Shown one piece after another: positions 8,950 to 16,680 of a stretch of DNA of 64,000 nt; position 1 is the first letter of the stretch; each line of letters begins with the position of its first letter. The translations under genes were made by a program, and so were the position numbers. Below the pieces are notes generated by a model. The model did no database searches. It was not told where the DNA came from and saw nothing but the letters and a program-made list of their open reading frames with translations. The stretch is from Coriobacteriia bacterium (GTDB lineage Bacteria > Actinomycetota > Coriobacteriia > Anaerosomatales > SLCP01). The stretch is taken from assembly GCA_030603745.1 (NCBI GenBank), contig JAUVXE010000001.1, positions 124,001 through 188,000 of the forward strand. Reading direction: 5' to 3'.

Positions 8950-10329
8950 ATGGTCCGGACCTCGGCGGTGCTCGGCATCATCGCGCCGCACCCGCCCATC
9001 ATGGTCGAAGCGGTGGGCGGCCCGCGCGCAGCGGTGACAGCCGCCTCGGCGCACGCGATGGAGCGCGCCGCGGAGGCCCTCGCCGCGTTCGCCCCTGACA
9101 CCCTCGTCATCATGTCGCCGCACGCCCCGGCCGTCTCCGACGCCTTCGCGGTGGACACCTCGCCGCGCGTCGCAGGCACGTTGGCGGCGTTCGGAGCACC
9201 AGGGGCATCCTTCTCGTATCACACCGATCTCGAACTCGCCGAGGGGATCCTCTCTGCCTACGCCGGGGCCGATCTGCCGACGATCCCGCGGAGCGCCGAT
9301 CCCCGCCTCGCGCCGGGAGAGCTCGACCATGGCGTACTCGTCCCGCTCTCCTTCCTCGACCCCCGGGGCGAGCATCCGGTCGTGGTGCTCTCCCTCTCCG
9401 GGCGCTCGCTCGCCGACCATCGGCGTGCGGGGACCGCCGTCGCCGAGGCGGCCACCGCGCTCCGCCGCCGGATCGCCTTCATCGCGAGCGGCGACCTCAG
9501 CCACCGCCTCACCCCCGACGCGCCCGCCGGTCACGCGCGGCGCGCACCGCTCTTCGACGCCGAGGTCGTGCGCCTCGTCGGCGAGGGCGACCTCGACGCG
9601 CTCGCCGCCATCGACCCCGCCCTCATCGCCGAGGCGGGCGAGTGCGGGCTGCGCTCCTTCATCGCGCTCGCGGGGGCCGTCCCTGAACCCTCGGCGGAGG
9701 TGCTCGCCTACGAGGGGCCGTGGGGGGTCGGCTACCTCACGGCGATCGTCCGGCCCGACGCCGCGCCCGGCTCCCGTGCCACGCCGGCCGCCGGCCGCAA
9801 GGGGGGCGCCGCCGGTGGGGACTCCCACCCGATCGTCGCCTACGCCCGCGCCGTGATCGAGGCGCACGTCCTCGGCGAGGCGCCACCACCGCCACCGCCC
9901 GCCGCCGACCTCGCGGACCTTCCGGCCCGGGCCGGGGCGTTCGTGACGCTCTCCCGTGGCGGGGCGCTCCGCGGATGCATCGGGACGATCGCCCCCACCA
10001 CGGACTCACTCGCCGAGGAGGTCGCCCGTAACGCTGTCAAGGCCGCCACCGAGGACCCACGCTTCCCGCCGCTCGGGCCAGCTGAGCTCGCCGATCTCGA
10101 GCTGAAGGTCGACGTCCTGCACGAACCGGAGTCGACGACGGCCCACGAGCTCGACCCTGCGCGCTTCGGCGTGATCGTCTCGTGCGGTTGGCGCCGCGGG
10201 CTGCTGCTTCCCGACCTTGAAGGCATCGACTCCGCTGCGCAGCAGCTCGAGATCGCCCGGCGCAAGGCCGGCATCGGTCCCGACGAGTCCGTTCGGTTGG
10301 AGCGGTTCCGTGTCGACCGCCACTGCTGA
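8950..10329 (+). CDS. LigB-like (class III extradiol dioxygenase fold)/AMMECR1 fusion protein
   Basis: 459 residues with two modules. Residues ~1-275 have the LigB/MEMO-type fold, with metal-site histidines in IIAPHPPIM, MSPHAP, LDHGVL and ASGDLSH. Residues ~290-455 are AMMECR1, with SRGGALRGCIGTI and DPRFPPLGP. Such proteins belong to the poorly understood AmmeMemoRadiSam group, in which A (AMMECR1), B (MEMO) and a radical-SAM protein occur together. The radical-SAM partner is not next to this gene. The function is unknown; a tRNA or nucleotide role is only suggested by position between miaB and miaA. The ATG has GGGGAGGGGAGC upstream. Confidence 0.85.
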   Translation: MVRTSAVLGIIAPHPPIMVEAVGGPRAAVTAASAHAMERAAEALAAFAPDTLVIMSPHAPAVSDAFAVDTSPRVAGTLAAFGAPGASFSYHTDLELAEGILSAYAGADLPTIPRSADPRLAPGELDHGVLVPLSFLDPRGEHPVVVLSLSGRSLADHRRAGTAVAEAATALRRRIAFIASGDLSHRLTPDAPAGHARRAPLFDAEVVRLVGEGDLDALAAIDPALIAEAGECGLRSFIALAGAVPEPSAEVLAYEGPWGVGYLTAIVRPDAAPGSRATPAAGRKGGAAGGDSHPIVAYARAVIEAHVLGEAPPPPPPAADLADLPARAGAFVTLSRGGALRGCIGTIAPTTDSLAEEVARNAVKAATEDPRFPPLGPAELADLELKVDVLHEPESTTAHELDPARFGVIVSCGWRRGLLLPDLEGIDSAAQQLEIARRKAGIGPDESVRLERFRVDRHC

Positions 10330-11344
10330 GTCCGTGGCTGCGACGGGGCGCGTGCTCGCGGTGGTGGGCCCCACCGGTGTGGGCAAGAGCGAGCTCGCCG
10401 AGCGACTCGCGCGGGTCGCGCACGGCGAGATCGTCTCGGCGGACTCGATGCAGGTCTACCGCGGCATGGACATCGGCACCGCGAAGACGCCGCCTGCGGA
10501 GCGCGGCGTCGCCTATCACGGGATCGACCTCGTCGACCCCGGCGTCGCGTACAGCGCCGCGCTCTACCAGGCCGAGGCGCGCGCCGCCATCCGTCGCATC
10601 GTCGGGGCAGGGCGCGTTCCCGTGGTGGTCGGCGGCACCGGCCTGTACGTGCGCGCCGCACTCGACGAGTGGGTCTTCCCGGGCGGCAGCGCCGAGAGCC
10701 CGCGACGGGCACGACTCGAGGCCCGTGCCGTCGAGATCGGTCCCGTGGCCCTCCACCGGGAGCTCAGCCAGCGCGATCCCGCCTCGGCGAGGCTCATCCA
10801 CCCCTCCAACGTCCGCCGCACGATCCGCGCCCTCGAGATGGCCGAGGAGGGCGCCTCCTACGCCGAGCAGGCGCGCGGATTCGCCGAGCGACGCTCCTTC
10901 TACCCCGACGTGCGCTTCATCGGCCTCACCATGGAACGTGAGGCCCTCTACGCCCGCATCGACCGGCGGGTCGACGAGATGCTCTCCCGCGGTCTCCTCG
11001 AGGAGGTGCGCTCGCTGCTCGACGCGGGCTTCCGCTCCGGTCTGACCGCCCCGGCCGCGATCGGATACAAGGAGCTCGTGCCGGTCATCGAGCAGGGGGC
11101 CGATCTCGCGCTCGCAGCGGACGCGATCCGCCAGGCGACCCGACGCTACGCGAAACGTCAGCTCACCTGGTTCCGCGGCGACCCGCGGATCTCCTGGATC
11201 GACGCCACCTGCCTCGATCCCGCCTCACAGGCCGAGGTCGCCCTCGGACTGCTAGAATCACCTACACCGCCCGCGACCGGCGCGCCCGCGCCGGGCACCT
11301 GGCGTCTGGGTCCCCGTACCGACCGTGAAGGACGGAGAGCGTAG
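10310..11344 (+). CDS. miaA: tRNA dimethylallyltransferase MiaA
   Basis: 344 residues from a GTG overlapping the end of the AMMECR1 fusion by 20 bases, with GGAG seven bases upstream; GTG at 10334 is an alternative. The P-loop GPTGVGKS is at 20-27, followed by IVSADSMQVYRGMDIGTAK, the signature of this enzyme. It transfers dimethylallyl from DMAPP to A37 of tRNA, providing the MiaB substrate. The last ~40 residues, rich in Pro/Ala, extend beyond the family core. The stop is directly followed by the dapF ATG. Confidence 0.95.
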   Translation: MSTATAESVAATGRVLAVVGPTGVGKSELAERLARVAHGEIVSADSMQVYRGMDIGTAKTPPAERGVAYHGIDLVDPGVAYSAALYQAEARAAIRRIVGAGRVPVVVGGTGLYVRAALDEWVFPGGSAESPRRARLEARAVEIGPVALHRELSQRDPASARLIHPSNVRRTIRALEMAEEGASYAEQARGFAERRSFYPDVRFIGLTMEREALYARIDRRVDEMLSRGLLEEVRSLLDAGFRSGLTAPAAIGYKELVPVIEQGADLALAADAIRQATRRYAKRQLTWFRGDPRISWIDATCLDPASQAEVALGLLESPTPPATGAPAPGTWRLGPRTDREGRRA

Positions 11345-12214
11345 ATGCGACTCGAGTTCACCAAGATGCACGGCCTTGGCAACGACTTCATCATGATCGA
11401 GGACCTCGACGAATCACTGGACCTCGCCCCGGAGGCGGTCGCCTACTTCTGCGACCGCAACTTCGGGATCGGCGGGGACGGCCTCATCCTCGTCCGTCCC
11501 GCGACCGTGCCCGACGCCGAATACTTCATGCTCTACCACAACGCCGACGGCACGACCGCCGAGATGTGCGGGAACGGCGTGCGCTGCTTCGCGAAGTTCC
11601 TCGTGGACCGGCAACTCCTCCCCGCCGACGCCACCTCGGTCCGGGTCCAGACCCTCGGCGGGGTGAAGCCGATCACGTTCACCCGCGCCCCCGACTCCAC
11701 GATGGCCGAGGCGACCGTGGACATGGGCGAGCCGATCCTCGACCCGGCGGCGATCCCGACGGGGTTCACCGGCGAGAGCGTCTACCAGTGCCCGGTCGAG
11801 ACCGAGCTCGGCACGTATCCCGTGACCGCGGTATCGATGGGCAACCCGCACGCGGTCATCTGGGTGGACGACGTCGAGACCGCGCCGGTCACCACGGTCG
11901 GGCCGCTCATCGAGACACACGAGCTGTTCCCCGCCCGCACCAACGTCGAGTTCGCCCAGGTCGTCGACGACACGCACATCCGGCTCCGGGTCTGGGAGCG
12001 AGGGGTGGGGGAGACGCTCGCGTGCGGCACGGGCGCGTGCGCCACCGTCGTCGCGGCCACCCTCGCCTGTCACATCGGGCGCGAGGCGATCGTGGAGCTG
12101 CCCGGCGGAGAGCTGTCGATCCGGTGGGACGCCGGCGGCAGCGTGTTCATGACCGGCCCCGCCGTCGAGGTGTTCCGGGGATTCGTGGAGATCGAGGAGG
12201 AGAACGGCTCCTGA
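11345..12214 (+). CDS. dapF: Diaminopimelate epimerase
   Basis: 289 residues. The two catalytic cysteines are C75 in AEMCGNGVRC and C227 in LACGTGACAT, and the N terminus MRLEFTKMHGLGNDF is canonical. DapF converts LL- to meso-diaminopimelate for lysine and peptidoglycan. The start codon follows the miaA stop without a gap. The next gene encodes DapL, the step just before DapF, so both last steps of the DapL variant pathway are adjacent. Confidence 0.97.
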   Translation: MRLEFTKMHGLGNDFIMIEDLDESLDLAPEAVAYFCDRNFGIGGDGLILVRPATVPDAEYFMLYHNADGTTAEMCGNGVRCFAKFLVDRQLLPADATSVRVQTLGGVKPITFTRAPDSTMAEATVDMGEPILDPAAIPTGFTGESVYQCPVETELGTYPVTAVSMGNPHAVIWVDDVETAPVTTVGPLIETHELFPARTNVEFAQVVDDTHIRLRVWERGVGETLACGTGACATVVAATLACHIGREAIVELPGGELSIRWDAGGSVFMTGPAVEVFRGFVEIEEENGS

Positions 12215-12301
12215 CTTTGCTACCATGTTCGGACGCACCGCCACCGCCGACCCGGCCGGGACCCCGGCCCTTCATCGCTCGAACCGCCACGACCTAAGGG
12301 G

Positions 12302-13471
12302 ATGGACGTAGAAGTGAGGACCGCCCAGCGCATCGCCGAACTGCCTCCGTACCTGTTCGCCGAGATCGACCGCAAGAAGGAGGCGAAGCAGGCCCAGGGT
12401 ATCGACGTCATCTCACTCGGGATCGGTGACCCCGACACGCCCACCCCCGACCGCATCGTCGATGTCATGGCCGAGGCGATCCGCAGGCCGGCCAACCACC
12501 AGTACCCGAGCTACTACGGCGCGAAGCACTACCGCCAGGCGTGCGCCGAGTGGATGGACCGCCGCTTCGGCGTGAAGGTCGACGCCGACGACGAGGTCGT
12601 CGCCCTCATCGGCAGCAAGGAAGGTATCGCGCACATCTTCCTCGCGTTCGTCGACCCCGGCGATTACACGCTCGTCCCGGGCGCCGGTTATCCGGTCTAC
12701 CACACGGGCGGCATCCTGTGTGGAGGCCAGACCCATTTCATGCCGATGACCGAGGAGAACGGCTTCCTCGCCGACTTCGAGTCGACCCCGGCAGACGTGC
12801 TCGCCAAGGCCAAGATGATGTTCCTGTCCTACCCGAACAACCCCACCTCGGCGATCGCGACCCCCGAGTACTTCGACAAGGCCATCGCCTTCGCCAAGGA
12901 GCACGACCTGCTGATCGTGCACGACAACGCCTACTCCGAGATCGGCTTCGACGGCTACGAGCCGCCGAGCTTCCTCGAGCGCCCGGGCGCGAAGGACGTC
13001 GCGATCGAGCTGTTCAGCTGCTCGAAGTCGTACAACATGACCGGCTGGCGCGTCGCGTTCGCGGCCGGAAACGCCGCTGCGATCAAGGCGCTCGGCACCG
13101 TGAAGTCCAACATCGACTCGGGCGTGTTCACCGCCATCCAGGACGCCGCGGTCGAGGCGATGCTCGGCCCGCAGGACGACGTCGCCGAGCTCTCCGCCCT
13201 CTACCAGCGCCGTCGCGACCTCGTGATCGACGCGCTCGCCAAGATCGGCCTGCACGCCGAGGTCCCCAAGGGCACCATCTACGTGTGGGCCCGCGTCCCC
13301 GAGGGCTACACCTCGGCCGAGTTCGCCGAGAAGGTGCTCGAGGAGGCGAACGTCATCGTCGCGCCGGGCAACTCCTACGGCCCGAGCGGGGAGGGCTACA
13401 TCCGGATCAGCCTCGCCACGCCGGACGATCGTCTCCAGGAGGCCATCGCGCGCATCGAGGCCACGCTCTGA
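12302..13471 (+). CDS. dapL: LL-diaminopimelate aminotransferase
   Basis: 389 residues, fold-type I PLP aminotransferase. LGIGDPDTPTPDRIVD near the N terminus, YPNNPT in the middle and the PLP lysine K242 in SCSKSYNMTGWR fit DapL. It makes LL-diaminopimelate from tetrahydrodipicolinate in one step, bypassing the succinylase branch used by most actinobacteria. The purine-rich AAGGGG abuts the ATG, so the exact start is unclear; GTG at 12314 is an alternative. It lies 87 bases after dapF. A general aspartate-type aminotransferase is the alternative, but the neighbour strongly favours DapL. Confidence 0.9.
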   Translation: MDVEVRTAQRIAELPPYLFAEIDRKKEAKQAQGIDVISLGIGDPDTPTPDRIVDVMAEAIRRPANHQYPSYYGAKHYRQACAEWMDRRFGVKVDADDEVVALIGSKEGIAHIFLAFVDPGDYTLVPGAGYPVYHTGGILCGGQTHFMPMTEENGFLADFESTPADVLAKAKMMFLSYPNNPTSAIATPEYFDKAIAFAKEHDLLIVHDNAYSEIGFDGYEPPSFLERPGAKDVAIELFSCSKSYNMTGWRVAFAAGNAAAIKALGTVKSNIDSGVFTAIQDAAVEAMLGPQDDVAELSALYQRRRDLVIDALAKIGLHAEVPKGTIYVWARVPEGYTSAEFAEKVLEEANVIVAPGNSYGPSGEGYIRISLATPDDRLQEAIARIEATL

Positions 13472-13487
13472 GGGAGATGACCCACAG

Positions 13488-14804
13488 ATGAGCGGACGGT
13501 CCCGTCCTCCCGAGTGGGAGCGTGACGACAGCCGCCCCCGGGCCGTGCTGGTCGGCGTCGACCGCGGCGCAGGGGAGTGGCCGGTCGAGGAGTCCCTCGC
13601 CGAACTCGAGCGGCTGGCGCACACCGCGGGCATCGACGTGGTCGCCTCGGTCAACCAGCGCCTCGACAAGGCCAACCCGCGCACGTTCATCGGCACGGGC
13701 AAGGCCGAGGAGGTCCTCGCCCTCACCCGCGAGACCGGGTCGTCGGTCGTCGTGTTCGACGACGACCTCACCCCTCGGCAGCAGGCGAACATCGAGTCGC
13801 TCATCCCCGAGACGCGCATCGTAGACCGCACCGGCCTCATCCTCGACATCTTCGCGATGCACGCCGTCAGCCGTGAAGGTAAGCTTCAGGTCGAGCTTGC
13901 GCAGCTCGAGTACCTGCTGCCGCGATTGCGGGGCATGTGGGGCCACCTCGAGCGGGAACGCCTCGGCGGCGGGCGAGGCGCGCGTTTCGGGGCGGGCGAG
14001 TCGCAGCTCGAGACCGACCGCCGCCTGGCCCGCAAGCGCATCTCGGACCTCAAGCGCGAACTACGGCATGTCGCCTCGGCGCGCGCGACCCAGCGCAAGG
14101 CCCGCAGCGAGAGCGGCGTCTTCCGTGTCGCGCTGGTCGGCTACACCAACGCGGGCAAGTCGACGCTGCTGAACGCCCTCACCGGGGCCGAGGCCCTCGC
14201 GTACGACATGCTCTTCGCGACGCTGGACTCCACCACCCGCAGGCTCGCGCTGCCGGATGGACGCGACATCACCCTGACCGACACCGTCGGCTTCATCAAC
14301 AAACTCCCGCACGGGCTGGTCGAGGCGTTCAAGTCGACACTCGACGAGGTCGGCGAGGCGGACCTGCTCATGCACGTGGTCGATGCGTCGCACCCTCAGG
14401 CCGAGGCCCAGATGGCTGCGGTCGACGTGGTCCTCGCGGAGATCGGCGCGATCACGCGCCCCCGCCTGCTGGTCCTGAACAAGGCGGACCGGCTCGAGCG
14501 GGCCGACCGCGACGCGCTCCAGCGACGCTGGCCCGACGCGGTGGTGATCTCCGCGCAGCAGGGGAGTGGCATCGACACGCTCCTGGAACGGCTCGCGCGG
14601 GAGGCGACACGGGCGAGCCGGACGATGACGGTCCTCATCCCGTACACCCACGGCGAGCTCGTCACCGCCGCCCATGAGGACGCGCACGTGGCGAGCGAGC
14701 GGCACACTGCCGAGGGGACCCTGCTCGTGCTCCAGGTGCCCGACGTGCTCGCGCCGCGGTTCGAGCCGTACGAGATCGCCGAGGACGGCGATACGCCGCA
14801 CTGA
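13488..14804 (+). CDS. hflX: GTPase HflX
   Basis: 438 residues. The N-terminal HflX domain includes NPRTFIGTGKAEEV and QVELAQLEYLLPRL; the glycine-rich ERLGGGRGARFGAGESQLE precedes the G domain, whose P-loop GYTNAGKST begins near residue 218. DTVGF and NKAD complete the G motifs. HflX binds the 50S subunit and rescues stalled or damaged ribosomes. The position between dapF/dapL and lexA is conserved in actinobacteria. The ATG has AGGGAG about 11 bases upstream. Confidence 0.96.
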   Translation: MSGRSRPPEWERDDSRPRAVLVGVDRGAGEWPVEESLAELERLAHTAGIDVVASVNQRLDKANPRTFIGTGKAEEVLALTRETGSSVVVFDDDLTPRQQANIESLIPETRIVDRTGLILDIFAMHAVSREGKLQVELAQLEYLLPRLRGMWGHLERERLGGGRGARFGAGESQLETDRRLARKRISDLKRELRHVASARATQRKARSESGVFRVALVGYTNAGKSTLLNALTGAEALAYDMLFATLDSTTRRLALPDGRDITLTDTVGFINKLPHGLVEAFKSTLDEVGEADLLMHVVDASHPQAEAQMAAVDVVLAEIGAITRPRLLVLNKADRLERADRDALQRRWPDAVVISAQQGSGIDTLLERLAREATRASRTMTVLIPYTHGELVTAAHEDAHVASERHTAEGTLLVLQVPDVLAPRFEPYEIAEDGDTPH

Positions 14805-14815
14805 GCGCGGCGGGT

Positions 14816-14850
14816 CCCGGGCGCGTCCGGATCCGCGTAGCGCGCCGGGC
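14816..14850. terminator. Possible bidirectional terminator between hflX and lexA
   Basis: The short convergent gap contains CCCGGGCGCG facing CGCGCCGGG with one bulge, able to form a stem of about 9 bp. No T-run is visible on either side, so it is only a candidate. Confidence 0.35.
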
Positions 14851-15473
14851 TACATCCTGCGGAAGAGCGCGACCACCCGGCCGAGGATGGTGACGTCGCG
14901 GGCGTAGATCGGGTCGAGCGCGCTGTTCTCGGGCTGGAGCCTGATCCGGTCAGGCTCGCGGAAGTAGCGTTTCACCGTCGCGTCATCCTCAAGCAGCGCC
15001 ACCACGATCTCCCCGTCGTTCGCGTGTGACTGCTGGCGAACCACCACGAAGTCGCCGTCGAGGATCCCGGCCTCGATCATCGAGTCCCCCCGCACCCTCA
15101 GGATGAAGGTCGACTCGTCGGCCATCTCGGCGGGCAGGGACATCGTCGCCTCGATGTTCTCGGACGCGAGGATCGGCGAGCCTGCGGCCACGTGCCCCAC
15201 GAGCGGCACGGCACGGACCTGGCCGTAGTCGATCGCACGATCGGTATCGCGATAGTCGAGTACCTCGAGGGCACGGGGTTTGGACGGGTCGCGCCGGATG
15301 AAGCCCTTCTGCTCAAGGGCGGCAAGGTGCGAATGGACGGTCGACGAGGAGGAGAGCCCGACCGCCTCACCGATCTCGCGCACGGACGGCGGGAACCCGC
15401 GACGATGTATCTCGGCGCGTATGAAGTCGAGGATCTGGCGCTGGCGCTCGGTGATCTCCCGCTGGTAGGGCAT
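14850..15473 (-). CDS. lexA: SOS repressor LexA
   Basis: 207 residues. A winged-helix DNA-binding domain (1-~65) has [12 protein letters not shown] and [21 protein letters not shown]. The cleavage bond is Ala97-Gly98 in VAAGSPI; the catalytic dyad is Ser131 (RGDSM) and Lys168 (ATVKRY). LexA represses SOS genes until RecA filaments trigger autocleavage. Its own promoter carries two LexA-type boxes, so it is autoregulated. The LysM-protein gene is divergent. Confidence 0.98.
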   Translation of the reverse strand: MPYQREITERQRQILDFIRAEIHRRGFPPSVREIGEAVGLSSSSTVHSHLAALEQKGFIRRDPSKPRALEVLDYRDTDRAIDYGQVRAVPLVGHVAAGSPILASENIEATMSLPAEMADESTFILRVRGDSMIEAGILDGDFVVVRQQSHANDGEIVVALLEDDATVKRYFREPDRIRLQPENSALDPIYARDVTILGRVVALFRRM

Positions 15474-15489
15474 GGTGTCCCCCTTGGAC

Positions 15490-15503
15490 CGAAAGAGTGT
15501 TCG
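15490..15503 (-). promoter_or_regulatory. LexA box downstream of the lexA -10
   Basis: CGAAAGAGTGTTCG, one mismatch from CGAAC-N4-GTTCG. It lies just downstream of the putative lexA -10 (TAGACT, 15514-15509), over the likely transcription start. Confidence 0.75.
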
Positions 15504-15508
15504 CCCTC

Positions 15509-15549
15509 AGTCTAGAGGATGACGGCGCACCCGTGCAAACACCCGTTCG
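15509..15549 (-). promoter_or_regulatory. lexA promoter with overlapping LexA box
   Basis: Read on the minus strand, TTGCAC (15538-15533) and TAGACT (15514-15509) are spaced by 18 bases. CAAACACCCGTTCG at 15536-15549, one mismatch from the LexA consensus, overlaps the -35 element. Confidence 0.7.
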
Positions 15550-15557
15550 ATTCACGC

Positions 15558-15605
15558 TTCCCATACGAACACGTGTTTGGTATCCTACCTACGAACACAT
15601 GTTCG
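15558..15605 (+). promoter_or_regulatory. Promoter of the SOS LysM gene with two LexA boxes
   Basis: TTCCCA (15558-15563) and TATCCT (15581-15586) are 17 bases apart. CGAACACGTGTTTG (15566-15579) fills the spacer and the perfect CGAACACATGTTCG (15592-15605) covers the likely start region. Two boxes predict tight repression of the divergent gene. Confidence 0.85.
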
Positions 15606-15685
15606 CCGTTGATGTCAGAGCCCATCGGTATCGTCGTGAGCAGGTCGGGCACCGGAGGCGGACAGAGAGGGTGGGAGAGGCGGTC

Positions 15686-16063
15686 ATGACGACTCAGACG
15701 CTGACACGGAACAGGTATCGTCCACGTGGGACCAGGCACGCGAACCCCCGGCGTGAGCGTCTGCGCTCCGCGGCGGAGTGGGCCGCGGTCGTCGCCGTGG
15801 GCATCCTGCTCGTCTTCGGCTACACCGCACTGCTCTCCGATACCGAGGATCCGCAGCCGCCGGCGACCCGGGATGTGCTCGTCTCGGCGGGGGACACGCT
15901 CTGGTCGATGGCCGCGTCGAATCCTGTCGAAGGTGCCCCGACCGCGCAGACGGCAGACCTGATCCGTGAGCTGAACGGGCTCGAACCGGGACCCCTGCCC
16001 GCCGGGATCCGCCTCGTCGTCCCCGCCCGCCCCTCGGACGCCACCGCCGTCGCCGCACGCTGA
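15686..16063 (+). CDS. SOS-controlled LysM membrane protein (YneA/ChiZ-like division inhibitor)
   Basis: 125 residues. A basic N terminus (1-~28) precedes one membrane segment (about 29-50, SAAEWAAVVAVGILLVFGYT), then a linker and a C-terminal LysM-like domain (about 62-112, VLVSAGDTLWSMA to IRLVVPA). Topology and divergence from lexA match Bacillus YneA, corynebacterial DivS and mycobacterial Rv2719c/ChiZ, which block division during SOS. Sequence identity between these is low, so this rests mainly on architecture, position and LexA boxes. The ATG is chosen because GGGAGAGG lies just upstream; an open frame further left runs through the promoter. Confidence 0.85.
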   Translation: MTTQTLTRNRYRPRGTRHANPRRERLRSAAEWAAVVAVGILLVFGYTALLSDTEDPQPPATRDVLVSAGDTLWSMAASNPVEGAPTAQTADLIRELNGLEPGPLPAGIRLVVPARPSDATAVAAR

Positions 16064-16120
16064 GAGCGCCGCGAACCCGTCTGACCTGCCAGATTCTTCT
16101 GAATCGGTCTGAATTCGCCG

Positions 16121-16149
16121 TTGTGCCCCTATATGTTGTGTGCTAGGCT
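16121..16149 (+). promoter_or_regulatory. nrdR promoter overlapping NrdR box 1
   Basis: TTGTGC (16121-16126) and TAGGCT (16144-16149) are 17 bases apart, with TGC directly before the -10 (extended -10). The spacer holds CCCCTATATGTTGTGT (16126-16141), which matches the NrdR box ACACWATATATWGTGT at most conserved positions. Confidence 0.75.
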
Positions 16150-16156
16150 CACCTAC

Positions 16157-16172
16157 AGCCAACATGTAGGGG
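16157..16172 (+). promoter_or_regulatory. NrdR box 2
   Basis: AGCCAACATGTAGGGG is a weaker NrdR-box match starting exactly 31 bases after the first. Tandem boxes about three helical turns apart are the known arrangement for NrdR, which supports the weaker site. Confidence 0.65.
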
Positions 16173-16179
16173 TGAGGCT

Positions 16180-16629
16180 ATGCGATGTCCGTTCTGTGGT
16201 CACGGTGAGACCAAGGTCGTCGATTCGCGCGTGTCCGAGTCACAGGACGCGATCCGTCGCCGCCGGGAGTGTCTCGCGTGCCAGAAGCGTTTCACGACCT
16301 ACGAGCGTCGCGAGGAGATGCCGCTGATGGTCGTGAAACGTGACGGGACCACCGAGCCGTTCGAGCGCGGGAAGCTGTTGCGAGGACTGATCGTCGCCAC
16401 TGCGAAGCGCAACGTGCCCACCGAGCGTCTCGAGTCCCTGATCGACGACATCGAGGCCGCGCTCCATAACGAGTTCCAGTACGAGATCGACTCGAAGGTC
16501 CTCGGCGATATGGTGCTCGACCGGCTGAGGGACGTCGACAAGGTGGCCTACGTCCGGTTCGCCTCGGTCTACAAGTCCTTCGAGGACGTGGATGAGTTCA
16601 CGTCCGAACTGCGCGGATTGAAGCGATGA
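16180..16629 (+). CDS. nrdR: Transcriptional repressor NrdR
   Basis: 149 residues, standard length. The zinc ribbon uses C3/C6 and C31/C34 ([21 protein letters not shown]), followed by an ATP-cone (about 49-139) that senses ATP/dATP. NrdR represses ribonucleotide reductase genes when dATP is high. Two NrdR boxes lie upstream, so it should control its own gene and, through read-through, the nrdD cluster that starts 51 bases downstream. The ATG follows AGGGGTGAGGCT. Confidence 0.97.
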   Translation: MRCPFCGHGETKVVDSRVSESQDAIRRRRECLACQKRFTTYERREEMPLMVVKRDGTTEPFERGKLLRGLIVATAKRNVPTERLESLIDDIEAALHNEFQYEIDSKVLGDMVLDRLRDVDKVAYVRFASVYKSFEDVDEFTSELRGLKR

Positions 16630-16680
16630 CGAGCTAGAGACGGCGGAGAGAGCGCGCGGCTGAACCGCCGCGTCGAGGGG

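Noticed and set aside
15474-16179. Phage repressor or prophage module around lexA
   Set aside because: LexA has the complete SOS-type cleavage site and conserved actinobacterial neighbours (hflX, nrdR); no phage genes are present.
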